Source of the DNA: an uncultured Clostridia bacterium | Lineage (GTDB): Bacteria; Bacillota; Clostridia; Lachnospirales; Anaerotignaceae | Assembly: GCA_910586765.1 (NCBI GenBank) | Contig: CAJUJJ010000020.1 | Location: 1-46,311, forward strand | Direction of reading: 5' to 3' | Length of the DNA stretch: 46,311 bases | Part shown: one piece after another, positions 34,976 through 43,898 of the stretch | Position numbering within the stretch: the stretch's first letter is position 1 | How the letters are laid out: every line of letters begins with the position of its first letter | Translations under genes and position numbers: made by a program | Notes under the pieces: generated by a model | What the model was told of the DNA's origin: nothing | Database searches by the model: none | The model's input: the letters and a program-made list of their open reading frames with translations, nothing else

Positions 34976-36130
34976 ATGAAAAAAAGAGTGCTCGGTTTAC
35001 TGCTTTGCGGTGTTATGGCATTTTCTATGTTAGCCTCAGGTTGTGGTAGCAGTAATGATGCTCCTGTTCCAGAAGAAAATAATCAAAGTGCAGATGCAAC
35101 AGAAAATGGTTTAAAAATTGCTATTGTAAGTAGTCCATCTGGTGTAGATGATGGCTCTTTCAATCAAAACAACTATGAAGGGATACAAAGTTTTATTGCA
35201 AACCACCCAGATGCCAGCGTTACACCAGTAAAAGAAGAATCTGGTGACACAGCAGCCGCAGTACAAGCTGTTGCAGACATTGTTGCAGATTATAATGTGA
35301 TTGTTTGCTGTGGCTTTCAATTTGCAGGAATTGGTGCGATTGCACAGGACAACCCTAATGTAAACTTTATATTAGTAGACAGCAATCCAACAGATGCACA
35401 AGGACAAGAAATTAACGCTGAAAATATATATGCTATGACATTTGCTGAACAAGAAAGCGGTTTTTATGCAGGCGTTGCCGCTGCACTGGAAACACAGTCC
35501 AACAAAGTAGCTGTTGTAAATGGTATTGCATATCCTTCTAATGTAAATTATCAATATGGTTTTGAATCTGGTGTAAACTATGCCAACAAAAATTTAGGTA
35601 CAAGTGCAGAAGTAGTTGAAATTGCTTCTTATGCAGGTACAGATGTAACAGGTGCAAATGTTGGCGGTAATTACGTTGGTACATTTGCTGACGAAGCAAC
35701 AGGTAAAGTAGTAGGCAATGCTCTGATTAACGAAGGCTGTGACATATTGTTTGTAGCAGCTGGCGGTTCCGGAAACGGTGTTTTCACTGCTGCAAAAGAA
35801 GCAGGCAACGTAAAAGTAATAGGCTGTGATGTTGACCAATATGATGATGGTGCAAATGGTGATAGCAATGTGGTATTAACATCAGTATTAAAAGTAATGG
35901 ATAAAAACGTAGAAAAACAATTAAATGCAGTAATAGATGGTACATTTGCAGGTAAAAATGACTTACTTGGTGCTGACACAGACTCAACAGGTTATGTTAA
36001 AGAAGAAGGTAGAAATCAACTTTCTTCTGACACAATTACAAAATTAGATGAAGTTTATGAATTGGTAAAAAATGGTACAATTGTTCCAGCAGCTAATTTT
36101 AATGGTATATTGCCAGAAGATTTAGGCTGA
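34976..36130 (+). CDS. BMP-family nucleoside-binding lipoprotein
   Basis: This is the surface substrate-binding protein of a nucleoside ABC importer (BmpA/PnrA/NupN type). The signal peptide ends in the lipobox LASGC, giving a lipidated Cys23. The family fold follows over 384 residues: KIAIVSSPSGVDDGSFNQNNYEG-type start, VNFILVDSNP, FAEQESGFYAGVAAAL, GGSGNGVFTAAKEAG and VIGCDVDQY. GGGAGG lies before the ATG. A terminator hairpin separates it from the ABC and permease genes, which usually leaves the binding protein more abundant than the rest. Confidence 0.93.
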   Translation: MKKRVLGLLLCGVMAFSMLASGCGSSNDAPVPEENNQSADATENGLKIAIVSSPSGVDDGSFNQNNYEGIQSFIANHPDASVTPVKEESGDTAAAVQAVADIVADYNVIVCCGFQFAGIGAIAQDNPNVNFILVDSNPTDAQGQEINAENIYAMTFAEQESGFYAGVAAALETQSNKVAVVNGIAYPSNVNYQYGFESGVNYANKNLGTSAEVVEIASYAGTDVTGANVGGNYVGTFADEATGKVVGNALINEGCDILFVAAGGSGNGVFTAAKEAGNVKVIGCDVDQYDDGANGDSNVVLTSVLKVMDKNVEKQLNAVIDGTFAGKNDLLGADTDSTGYVKEEGRNQLSSDTITKLDEVYELVKNGTIVPAANFNGILPEDLG

Positions 36131-36161
36131 TACATTTTTGAAATAGTTACCGTAAAAATTT

Positions 36162-36192
36162 GCCGTCTGCCCAAACAGCGGACGGCTTTTTT
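36162..36192 (+). terminator. Intercistronic terminator in the nucleoside transporter operon
   Basis: GCCGTC pairs with GACGGC, with further GC pairs around the loop, and is followed by TTTTTT. It lies between the binding-protein gene and the ATPase gene, so partial read-through is likely. Confidence 0.82.
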
Positions 36193-36253
36193 AGTTTATT
36201 GAAAATGATTACGTGATATTAATATGCTTTATTTTTTTGAGGAGGGGGAGAAA

Positions 36254-37783
36254 ATGTCAGATTATATTGTAGAAATGAAACATATTACAAAACGTTTTCC
36301 AGGTATTATTGCAAATGATGATGTGACATTACAAATTAAAAAAGGGGAAATATTTGCACTGCTTGGTGAAAATGGTGCAGGAAAATCAACACTAATGAGT
36401 ATGCTTTTTGGTATGTATGAACCAGATGAGGGGGAAATTTACATTCGTGGCAAAAAAGAACGTATCACTTCTCCCAATTATGCTACAAAATTAAATATCG
36501 GTATGGTACATCAACATTTTAAATTGGTTGAAAATTACACCATAACAGAAAACATTATTATGGGGATAGAGCCTATGAAAAAAGCACTTGGTATTTTTCC
36601 TTATGTAGATTTAAAAACAGCAAACAAAAATATTGCTGAAATTTCAAAACATTATGGCTTAGAAGTAGACCCTACACAAAAAATTGAAGACATTAACGTT
36701 TCTATACAACAACGTGTGGAAATACTCAAAATGCTTTACAGAGAGGCTGAAATACTGATATTTGACGAACCTACTGCCGTTTTAACACCTCAAGAAATTG
36801 AATTTTTACTTGAAATTATAAAAAGTTTAAGAGATGGCGGAAAAACAATTATACTGATTACACACAAATTAGAAGAAATCAAAAAAGTTGCTGACAGATG
36901 TGCCATACTTTGCAGAGGAAAATTGATTGACATATTAGATGTGGCAACTGCTTCTACAAAACAAATGGCTAGCCTTATGGTAGGACGTGAAGTATCTTTC
37001 CAAACAGAAAAAAAAGAACCTGTATTTCAGCAGGAAATATTAAAAGTAGAACATATCACAGTAAAAAACAACAACGGTTTTGATGTCGTCAAAGATGTTT
37101 CATTTTCCATAAGAGGAGGAGAAGTATTTGCCATTGCAGGCGTTTCAGGCAATGGTCAAGTAGAAATTGCTGATGCCATTGCAGGACTTGCAAAAGTACA
37201 TAGTGGAAAAATTATATTAAATGGAAAAGACATTACAAATCAATCCATAAGAAAAAGAACATTGGAAGGTATTTCTTACATACCAGAAGACAGACATCAC
37301 TACGGTTTAGTTATGGATTTTACACTAGATGACAACATTGCTTTAAAAGATTATTTCAAAGAACCTTTTTCTAAAAAAGGAATATTACAACAAAAAGAAT
37401 TTGAAAATTATGGTCAAAAATTGATTTCAAAATACGATGTCAGAAGCGGACAAGGCGGAAAAACTATTGTACGTTCTATGAGCGGAGGAAATCAACAAAA
37501 AGCAATTATTGCCCGTGAAATTGAATTACAATCTCCTCTTATGATATTTGTACAGCCTACACGTGGTTTAGACATTGGTGCGATTGAAAACATACACAAA
37601 CAGATTATAGGAGAACGTGATAAAGGGCGTGCAATACTTCTTATATCATTAGAATTAGAAGAAATTATGAACTGTGCAGACACCATAGGCGTTATATACA
37701 ATGGTCAAATGCAAAAAATTGCACCTGCAAAAGAATTAACTACAAATGAAGTAGGTCAGTTTATGATGGGGGTGAAATCATGA
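36254..37783 (+). CDS. Nucleoside ABC transporter ATP-binding protein (NupO type)
   Basis: The 509-residue protein has two fused ABC domains, as in sugar/nucleoside importers. The first has a full Walker A (GENGAGKS at 38-45) and Walker B (ILIFDEPTAVLTPQE). The second has a degenerate Walker A region (GVSGNGQVEIADAI) but a good signature (SMSGGNQQKAIIARE near 408-422). Family relatives show the same uneven pair. The ATG at 36254 follows GAGGAGGGGG; the frame extends upstream to 36224 without a better site. It overlaps the next gene by 4 nt. Confidence 0.93.
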   Translation: MSDYIVEMKHITKRFPGIIANDDVTLQIKKGEIFALLGENGAGKSTLMSMLFGMYEPDEGEIYIRGKKERITSPNYATKLNIGMVHQHFKLVENYTITENIIMGIEPMKKALGIFPYVDLKTANKNIAEISKHYGLEVDPTQKIEDINVSIQQRVEILKMLYREAEILIFDEPTAVLTPQEIEFLLEIIKSLRDGGKTIILITHKLEEIKKVADRCAILCRGKLIDILDVATASTKQMASLMVGREVSFQTEKKEPVFQQEILKVEHITVKNNNGFDVVKDVSFSIRGGEVFAIAGVSGNGQVEIADAIAGLAKVHSGKIILNGKDITNQSIRKRTLEGISYIPEDRHHYGLVMDFTLDDNIALKDYFKEPFSKKGILQQKEFENYGQKLISKYDVRSGQGGKTIVRSMSGGNQQKAIIAREIELQSPLMIFVQPTRGLDIGAIENIHKQIIGERDKGRAILLISLELEEIMNCADTIGVIYNGQMQKIAPAKELTTNEVGQFMMGVKS

Positions 37784-38952
37784 AAAACAAAAAAGGCGGC
37801 ATAAAACAAGTATTTGTAAATTGTTTTGGCAATGAAAAATATCAATCTGTTACAATACCCCTTTTTGCTATATTTCTTAGTTTGATTGTGGGTGCAGTGA
37901 TTATAGCTTCATTAGGAAAAAATCCCCTTGCAGCATATCAAAATCTTTTGCAAGGTTCTGGAATTTTGCCAAAGCCTTCCTACGCTGGCTACAAAAGCAT
38001 TTTGACAGATTTTACAAGCTTTCTAAATGCTTGGACACCTATGCTTTTCGCTTCTCTTGCTGTAGCAGTTGCATTAAAAGCAGGCTTATTTAACATTGGT
38101 GTTTCAGGACAGATGTTAACCGCTGGATTTTTTGCAAGCATATTCGTGGGATATAGTGAACTTCCTTCTCCTATTGCAAAACCTCTTGTTATAATAGTAG
38201 GTATATTGGCAGGTGCTTGTATAGGTGGATTAATAGGCTTTTTAAAATATCGTTTTAATATCAATGAAGTGGTTTCTTCTATTATGCTCAATTACATAGC
38301 ACAGTATGTTTTTAGCTTTTTTATAAATACCTATTTTGTAGACCCTGTTTCCCGTCAATCTGCTTCTGTCAGTGCTGCTTCTCGCTTGACGCTTATGGAT
38401 ACACTAGTAGGTAATTTAAAAATGGATATTCCTCTTGGCATTGTTTTAGCCATTATTACAGCATTTTTTATGAAATTTTTAATTGATAGAACAACATTAG
38501 GTTATGAATTAAAAGCAGCAGGAGCAAGCCCTACCGCAGCAGAATATGCTGGTATACATGTAGGCAAAAATATGGTATTAACAATGGTAATTTCTGGTGC
38601 ATTGGCTGGTCTTGCTGGCGTAACATATTATTTAGGTTATTTTGGTTCTATACAACCCAAAGTATTGGTTAGTACAGGCTTTGATGCTATTGCGGTTTCT
38701 CTTTTAGGTAACAGCAACCCTATAGGAATATTGTTTTCTTCTTTCCTCATTACTGTAATAAGTAAAGGTAGCACATATATGAGTTCTGCTGCTGGTATAC
38801 AAGCAGAAATTGCCTCTGTTATCACAGGTATATTGCTTTTGTTTAGTGCTTGTGGTGCTTATATGAAATATAAAATCAAAACACTAGAATATGACATTGC
38901 TTCAGAACAGAAAAATACAGCTCAAAAACAAGGAGAGGAGGTAGAAAAATGA
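37780..38952 (+). CDS. Nucleoside ABC transporter permease (NupP type)
   Basis: The 390-residue BPD_transp_2-type permease has about ten membrane helices. Marks include AVALKAGLFNIGVSGQMLTAG, FNINEVVSSIMLNYIAQY, and the ATPase-contact loop LKAAGASPTAAEYAGIHV with SGALAGLAGVTYYLG. The longer N-terminus is typical of the first permease of the pair. Start and stop overlap the neighbours as ATGA, so the three genes are translationally coupled. Confidence 0.93.
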   Translation: MKNKKGGIKQVFVNCFGNEKYQSVTIPLFAIFLSLIVGAVIIASLGKNPLAAYQNLLQGSGILPKPSYAGYKSILTDFTSFLNAWTPMLFASLAVAVALKAGLFNIGVSGQMLTAGFFASIFVGYSELPSPIAKPLVIIVGILAGACIGGLIGFLKYRFNINEVVSSIMLNYIAQYVFSFFINTYFVDPVSRQSASVSAASRLTLMDTLVGNLKMDIPLGIVLAIITAFFMKFLIDRTTLGYELKAAGASPTAAEYAGIHVGKNMVLTMVISGALAGLAGVTYYLGYFGSIQPKVLVSTGFDAIAVSLLGNSNPIGILFSSFLITVISKGSTYMSSAAGIQAEIASVITGILLLFSACGAYMKYKIKTLEYDIASEQKNTAQKQGEEVEK

Positions 38953-39908
38953 ATACAGTAATTATAGATGGTTTATCTTTTACATTGCCACTTTTTATTA
39001 TGGCAATAGGTGGTATTTATAGTGAAAAAAGTGGTATTACAAATTTAGCATTAGAAGGTTTGCAAGGTTTTGGTGCTTTTGTAGGAGCATTAGCAGCGGT
39101 ATTGTTAGCAAGTCATTTTTCTGCAAACTCTCAAGTTCCTTACTATATTGCTATTGTTTTTGCAGTGTTAGGTGGTATGGCTTATGCTTGTATACACGCA
39201 CTACTTTGTATTAAATTTAAAGCAAACCAAGTTATTAGTGGTGTAGTAATAAACATTTTAGCTATGGCACTTACTGCATTTTTGACAAAGCAAGTCAATA
39301 AAGTCGTGTTCGGAGCACCCTCTGACAAATTTGTATTAGGAGTTTCCTCTCGCTGGACAATTCCTATATTATCTGACATACCAGTATTAGGTGCTATTTT
39401 TACAAATATATATCCTTTTGAAATCATTATTGTTGTGATTGCAGTAATTGCTTGGTATTTACTTTATCAAACAAAATATGGCTTATATTTAAGGGCATGC
39501 GGTGACAATCCTCATGCAGTAGATGCTGCTGGTATTGATGTAGCAAAAATACGTTTTATAGCTGTGCTTGCTTCAGGGGCATTGTCAGGGCTTGCAGGCA
39601 TTAGTTTTGCCTATTCTATATCTGCTAATTTTTCTTCTGCTATTTATGTAGGATATGGTTATTTGGCTATTGCTGCATTGATATTTGGAAATTGGAAAAT
39701 ATTCCCTACACTCGGAGCTTGTTTGCTTTTTGGCTTTGCTCGCTCTGGTGGCTATAAAATTGTGCAAATATTGCAAATGCCAAGTAGTTATTCTGATTTG
39801 GTTATGATATTGCCTTATGCACTTACATTACTTTTGTTGATATTCTTTTCTAAACATAATCGCTCCCCTCGTGCTTTGGGAGAAATTTATGATAAGGGAA
39901 AAAGATAA
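38949..39908 (+). CDS. Nucleoside ABC transporter permease (NupQ type)
   Basis: This is the second permease of the importer, 319 residues with about eight membrane helices. It has the family start SFTLPLFIMAIGGIYSEKSG, then NLALEGLQGFGAFVGAL, and the coupling loop LRACGDNPHAVDAAGIDV with SGALSGLAGISFAYS. It overlaps the first permease by 4 nt and ends in a terminator. Confidence 0.93.
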   Translation: MNTVIIDGLSFTLPLFIMAIGGIYSEKSGITNLALEGLQGFGAFVGALAAVLLASHFSANSQVPYYIAIVFAVLGGMAYACIHALLCIKFKANQVISGVVINILAMALTAFLTKQVNKVVFGAPSDKFVLGVSSRWTIPILSDIPVLGAIFTNIYPFEIIIVVIAVIAWYLLYQTKYGLYLRACGDNPHAVDAAGIDVAKIRFIAVLASGALSGLAGISFAYSISANFSSAIYVGYGYLAIAALIFGNWKIFPTLGACLLFGFARSGGYKIVQILQMPSSYSDLVMILPYALTLLLLIFFSKHNRSPRALGEIYDKGKR

Positions 39909-39921
39909 ATTGTTTTTGATA

Positions 39922-39949
39922 AGCGTTCTCTATATGGGAACGCTTTTTA
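39922..39949 (+). terminator. Terminator of the nucleoside transporter operon
   Basis: AGCGTTC pairs with GAACGCT around a 9-nt loop and is followed by TTTTT. Confidence 0.85.
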
Positions 39950-40014
39950 TATTCTTAAAATTATATTAACAAATATTACAATATTCGTAAGAATAAACTA
40001 TTTCAATATTATTA

Positions 40015-40023
40015 TGCTATAAT
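40015..40023 (+). promoter_or_regulatory. Extended -10 promoter of the stalk-domain gene
   Basis: TGC followed by TATAAT (40018-40023) forms an extended -10 box about 50 nt before the ATG. No good -35 box is seen, as is usual for this promoter type. Confidence 0.45.
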
Positions 40024-40073
40024 GAAATATATTCCAAATAGTATTATTATAAAAAAGTTAGGGGAGTGAGAAT

Positions 40074-41639
40074 ATGAACAAAAAAACAGTATTATTAACT
40101 TTTGTATTACTATTATCAAACACTGTAAATTGTTTTGCTAGTAGAGATGGTTGGGACACTGTGCTAAATAGGCTCAGCGATAGTATGTATGGAGGAGCAT
40201 ATGTCAAAGAGGACGTATTACACATAAAACCTATTGACACAAAACAAGTACAAGATATTATTGCAGATGTTGCACCTAATGCAGATATTGTATTAGACCC
40301 ACCTGCAAAATATACTATGGCTGAACTCATAGACGGGCAAAATAAAACAGACAAAATATGGGACGAGTTAAAGCTAGACTATGTAGCAATCAATGAACAA
40401 AACAACGGTTTAAGTACAAGCAGTACAATGGATTGGACAGAACAAAACAAAGCACTTTTTATTAAAACAACAGGCATCGAAAATGTTACATTTGAAACAA
40501 CACCACATTCTGAAACAGAACAAAATATAGCACAACAACGCTACAGACAAATATTACCTTATAGTTTTTACACTGCAACATTACAAAAAGATGGTAGTAT
40601 TTCTTTAAAACAAACAATTCGTATTTATGCTTCTACTCCTTTATATGATACTGCTTATGGAGGAGAAGAAGATATTGATATTGTATTTGAACATATGCCT
40701 TATGCTAAAAATGATTACATTATGATACCTCTTAGAGAAGCAATAGGCAGAGAAATAATATACAGAGAATTGATAAAAAATAACTATACTGATATTTCAG
40801 AAGAAACAATGAAAGAATTGATACAAAATGACTATAGTCAAATTGCACAATATGATTATTCTAATTACACTGAAAAAGCACTTTTACAAAAAGATGAGGA
40901 ATCAAACAATATAACGGTTTCATTTGAAGGAAATAATATTACATTTCACGAAGGCAGCAGAGATTTTTATATTAACGGTGTTAACGGCATAAAAAGAGGA
41001 CTTTATATGCCTCCAGATATAACAGACGATGAAATATATTTATGTGACAAAGATTTTAATATGCTTTTTAAGGGCAGTTTAAAATATTTAGAAAATGGAG
41101 AAAAACAATTATATTGGTATTTTCGTAGTGTAGCAGGTTTTCCTCTTGAAATAGAAGATAAACTTTTTATTAATGTATTAGCCACTGCCAAAAATGAAGA
41201 AACATTTAGAGTATCTACACAATATGATGGCACAGTATTTTACCGTAATAACTATAGCGACAAAGAAAATGAAAAAAGTATTGCTGTTTATGAAAAAAAT
41301 GGTCATATGATGATAGCATTACAATACATACCTCGTTTTAGGGGTACTACAGAATTTCTTGAAACTGCATGGAATAACAAAACATCTACTGCAACACTCA
41401 AATTTTGGGGTGAAACTGCAAAAGATGTTGTATTTCAAAAAGGCAGCAGTAATGTCATTATCAATGGCGTAGAAGTCGCTATGGAAGAAGCTGCCGAAAT
41501 AAAAGACGGTAGAATGTATATTCCTATCAATACATTGTTTGAAATATTAGAAATTCCAGAACAAAATATTGAATGGATAGAACCAGGCAAAAATGTAAAA
41601 ATAACCTGCGGTCGCTATACAAAATGGGCAAATATATAA
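40074..41639 (+). CDS. Secreted protein with copper-amine-oxidase-like stalk domains
   Basis: The 521-residue exported protein has a signal peptide of about 23 residues (ending NCFAS). The C-terminal third holds stalk-type (copper amine oxidase N-terminal-like) units: VSFEGNNITFHEGSRDFYIN near 280, and a second with VIINGVEVAMEEA, RMYIPINTLFEIL and NVKITCG at the end. These domains often occur in wall-attached proteins of Firmicutes and do not imply oxidase activity. The middle part is unrecognised. AGGGGAGTGA precedes the ATG. Confidence 0.82.
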   Translation: MNKKTVLLTFVLLLSNTVNCFASRDGWDTVLNRLSDSMYGGAYVKEDVLHIKPIDTKQVQDIIADVAPNADIVLDPPAKYTMAELIDGQNKTDKIWDELKLDYVAINEQNNGLSTSSTMDWTEQNKALFIKTTGIENVTFETTPHSETEQNIAQQRYRQILPYSFYTATLQKDGSISLKQTIRIYASTPLYDTAYGGEEDIDIVFEHMPYAKNDYIMIPLREAIGREIIYRELIKNNYTDISEETMKELIQNDYSQIAQYDYSNYTEKALLQKDEESNNITVSFEGNNITFHEGSRDFYINGVNGIKRGLYMPPDITDDEIYLCDKDFNMLFKGSLKYLENGEKQLYWYFRSVAGFPLEIEDKLFINVLATAKNEETFRVSTQYDGTVFYRNNYSDKENEKSIAVYEKNGHMMIALQYIPRFRGTTEFLETAWNNKTSTATLKFWGETAKDVVFQKGSSNVIINGVEVAMEEAAEIKDGRMYIPINTLFEILEIPEQNIEWIEPGKNVKITCGRYTKWANI

Positions 41640-41659
41640 TAAATAAAAATGTTTTTAAA

Positions 41660-41687
41660 AACGTGTCATATTTTTGACACGTTTTTT
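41660..41687 (+). terminator. Terminator of the stalk-domain gene
   Basis: ACGTGTC pairs with GACACGT around ATATTTTT and runs into six T residues. Confidence 0.87.
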
Positions 41688-41788
41688 ATTTGTTTTTGAT
41701 TTTTTTATAATAGGTAGATAAGCACATATTTTTTATTAACGCATATTTTGGTTAATGTAAAAACAATAAAAAAAAGGAGGGCTTTATT

Positions 41789-42079
41789 GTGAAAGAAATG
41801 TGTGATGATTTTGTAGTAGAACAAAATGCTGTTTCTGTTATGGAAGCAAGAAGATGCCCTTGCCAAAACAGACCAAATGATACAACAGGCACTGATACAA
41901 TAATACAAATGGATTGTAATGCTTGGTTAATAAGCAAAATTGGTTTGTCACAGGCTTATGTCGCTCCTCAGCCTAATGCAAACACTATGTCACAAGAACA
42001 AAGTTTAGTTTGTGGTACTGCTTTTGGTGATTTAGTGCAGCCTTATATTCAAGGCAGCAATTTAACAAAATTTTTGTAA
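41789..42079 (+). CDS. cotJA: Spore coat-associated protein CotJA
   Basis: CotJA is a small coat protein made in the mother cell during sporulation. The 96-residue protein ends in the family core GLSQAYVAPQPNANTMSQEQ, then CGTAFGDLVQPY, matching the usual pattern of AYVP...GT.FP.L..P. The N-terminal 40 residues with several Cys are less conserved. The start is GTG with AAGGAGG 8 nt upstream. CATATT-like boxes at 41724-41749 hint at a sigma-E promoter, but their spacing is shorter than the consensus. First gene of cotJABC. Confidence 0.8.
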   Translation: MKEMCDDFVVEQNAVSVMEARRCPCQNRPNDTTGTDTIIQMDCNAWLISKIGLSQAYVAPQPNANTMSQEQSLVCGTAFGDLVQPYIQGSNLTKFL

Positions 42080-42091
42080 AGGAGGGTTATT

Positions 42092-42376
42092 ATGAACAGA
42101 GAAGAACTTTTAAATAGTTTAACTCAGTTAGATTTTATGGCAGTTGATTTGGGATTATATTTGAACACACACCCTGAAGATACAGAAGCAATAGAAGCAT
42201 ATAATCAAGTCATTGTAGCAGCAGATACTGTTAGGGCAAAATATGAAGATGCCTTTGGACCTTTGTGCTCTTTTAGAAGCTATGCTGCAAATACTCAAAA
42301 TTGGCAATGGAAAAATAATCCTTGGCCTTGGCAGTCCCAATTTAATTATTCCCTTGCAGGAAAGGAGTGTAAATAA
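42092..42376 (+). CDS. cotJB: Spore coat protein CotJB
   Basis: CotJB is a small inner-coat protein that acts with CotJA and CotJC. The 94-residue sequence shows the family pattern: LTQLDFMAVDLGLYLNTHPE, the mid-helix EAYNQVIVAADTVRAKYE, FGPLCSF and the Trp-rich end WQWKNNPWPWQ. AAAGGAGGG precedes the ATG. Its stop directly abuts the start of cotJC. Confidence 0.9.
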   Translation: MNREELLNSLTQLDFMAVDLGLYLNTHPEDTEAIEAYNQVIVAADTVRAKYEDAFGPLCSFRSYAANTQNWQWKNNPWPWQSQFNYSLAGKECK

Positions 42377-42649
42377 ATGTGGATTTATGAGAAAAAATTA
42401 GAATTTCCTATTAAAATTACAACGCCAGATGCAAGATTAGCAAAAATTATGATAGAACAATACGGCGGCCCTGATGGTGAACTTGCTGCATCTCTCCGCT
42501 ACCTTAGCCAAAAATTTACTATGGTTACTCCAGAAGCAAAAGCAACTCTAAATGATATTGCTACAGAAGAATTTGCTCATATAAGTTATCAATTATTCAA
42601 AAATCAAAACAGCCCTTTTTCTATCAAAGTTCTTTTTCTCCCTCTTTAA
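42377..42649 (+). pseudogene. cotJC: CotJC, truncated (Mn-catalase-like coat protein)
   Basis: CotJC is a manganese-catalase-like spore coat protein, normally about 190 residues. Residues 1-68 are well conserved (MWIYEKKLEFPIKIT, EQYGGPDGELAASLRYLSQ, TEEFAH), including Glu35 and the E-x-x-H ligands Glu65/His68 of the di-metal site. After His68 the homology stops at once: 22 unrelated residues lead to a stop. The other frames and the next 130 nt hold no CotJC remainder, so a deletion or insertion, not a frameshift, removed the second half with its remaining metal ligands. It is unlikely to be an active catalase. Confidence 0.8.
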
Positions 42650-42730
42650 ACAATAACACAAAACTACAATCATTATAGCAAAATATAACAAATTTATATA
42701 TCATTTTACAAAAATAATACAAAAAAATAA

Positions 42731-42767
42731 AAGGGGTTATTCCTCTTCGAACAATCCCCCTATTTTA
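42731..42767 (-). terminator. Terminator of the XRE gene
   Basis: On the minus strand AGGGG...TTGTTC pairs with GAATAA...CCCCT around a short loop, followed by TTTTATTTTTTT. Pairing has a small bulge. Confidence 0.6.
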
Positions 42768-42778
42768 ATTATTTTATT

Positions 42779-42982
42779 TTATTTTTGTTTTATTTCAATT
42801 AAATCTTCTATTCTACACTGTAATGTAATACAAATTTGTTCTAAATTATAAAATGTAATAGCTGTTGAAACTTCATTATATAAATCTGATATAGTATTGG
42901 GACGTATCCCTGTTCTTCTTGCTAGTTCTGCTTGTGTCCACTTTTTCTTTGCTAATAAAACTGCTAATTTTATATGTATCAT
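42779..42982 (-). CDS. Small XRE-family HTH regulator
   Basis: The 67-residue protein is a lone Cro/C1-type helix-turn-helix domain: LAVLLAKKKWTQAELARRTG, then IRPNTISDLYNE, then the end LEQICITLQCRIEDLIEI. The size matches YozG/SinR-like minimal regulators often found on phages and islands. AAAGGGG lies before the ATG, and CCCCC/GGGG inverted symmetry around 42987-43003 overlaps the ribosome site and could be its own operator. It is the first gene past the broken cotJC, so it probably belongs to the acquired segment. Confidence 0.87.
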   Translation of the reverse strand: MIHIKLAVLLAKKKWTQAELARRTGIRPNTISDLYNEVSTAITFYNLEQICITLQCRIEDLIEIKQK

Positions 42983-43297
42983 AAATACCCCTTTCTTAGG
43001 GGGATTGTATTATATTATCATATAGCATAATTTCACAATTTAAAAGTGTTTTTTATCAATCCTATAAAAATTTGTGTAGATTAAAAATAATATTTTTCTA
43101 TTTTTATTTATCATATATACTTATTCTATCATGTATCACAAACAGTCTCAACATAGTACCTGTAAGCAACAGTTCTTCTTTTTACTTAACTTTATAAATT
43201 GTAAGTTTTAGGTTTTGTATGAAATACTATAGATATAAAACAACATAAATTTTATAAAAAAATTAATATAACAGACAAAATACTATATCCTTTTTTA
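42983..43297. other. Intergenic stretch with amidase remnant
   Basis: This stretch holds the XRE upstream region, AT-rich DNA without open frames and, at 43104-43181, a remnant of an amidase 3' end described separately. Confidence 0.6.
43104..43181 (-). pseudogene. Remnant of amidase 3' end
   Basis: On the minus strand this reads KEELLLTGTMLRLFVIHD-type codons and ends ISIYDK-stop, matching the C-terminus of the intact amidase at 45590 (KLLLTGTMLRLFVIHD then MGIYDR-stop). A stop codon directly upstream shows only about 25 codons remain. Over the best 48 nt about 44 match, so the copy is diverged, not fresh. It lies in the same orientation as the intact gene, 2486 bp away. Confidence 0.85.
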
Positions 43298-43885
43298 TTA
43301 TATTTTATTCTCAACAATTAAAATACAATGCTCTATATATTTATCTAAATTTGTACTTTTACAAGTTTTTAACTTTTTTAAAAGTTCTTGCGCAATTTGA
43401 ATATCCAAATCTCCATGATTAGTAGGAAATATTGTTATATAATCTTTTTTCTTATGTACAGGTATATTCGCATCTTTCATAGTTTTTTCTAAATTTGGGT
43501 CATTAAAAATAGGAACAATATATTTATAAAGCCAATGTTGTTTAAATAAACTTTTATTTTTAAATTTTTCTTTCATATCAGCATTGCAATCATCTACATC
43601 CATAATAATAAATAAACAAAAGTTAATTAACTCTTTGTTTTTATATTCTATATCTGGAAAATGTTTTTTAAATACATCTATAGATTTAAAACGTTTGTCC
43701 TTATTTAAAAACTCTATAATACCATTTATTTGTATACTGCTCCTTCCTTTATCACGAGCAATAATTTCTTGTTTTAATCGCAAATTAGATTGTACACTCT
43801 TACAAATACAATATTCTGATTTTCCATGTACAATAGTCATAACCTTCATGTTTATAGTTGGTTTCTTAATTTTTTTTGTATCCAT
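43298..43885 (-). CDS. Toprim-like partner of AAA ATPase (putative defence effector)
   Basis: The 195-residue protein shows a pattern like small toprim/RloB-type nuclease domains: IVHGKSEYCICKSV (18-31) as a possible first motif, ARDKGRSSIQINGI, and IIMDVDDC (93-100) as the D-x-D motif. The first position usually holds Glu in toprim (EG); here it is His20, so the catalytic acid may be Glu24 or activity may be altered. The gene starts 13 nt after the ATPase stop and shares its transcript. By analogy with OLD, PARIS and RloB modules, I infer it is the effector controlled by the ATPase. Function is not proven. Confidence 0.6.
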   Translation of the reverse strand: MDTKKIKKPTINMKVMTIVHGKSEYCICKSVQSNLRLKQEIIARDKGRSSIQINGIIEFLNKDKRFKSIDVFKKHFPDIEYKNKELINFCLFIIMDVDDCNADMKEKFKNKSLFKQHWLYKYIVPIFNDPNLEKTMKDANIPVHKKKDYITIFPTNHGDLDIQIAQELLKKLKTCKSTNLDKYIEHCILIVENKI

Positions 43886-43898
43886 ACAAAATGCCTCC

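Noticed and set aside
42650..42778. Frameshifted continuation of cotJC
   Set aside because: I read the other plus-strand frame that stays open past the break and scanned the DNA up to the XRE terminator. Nothing resembles the missing CotJC helices, so this is not a simple frameshift.
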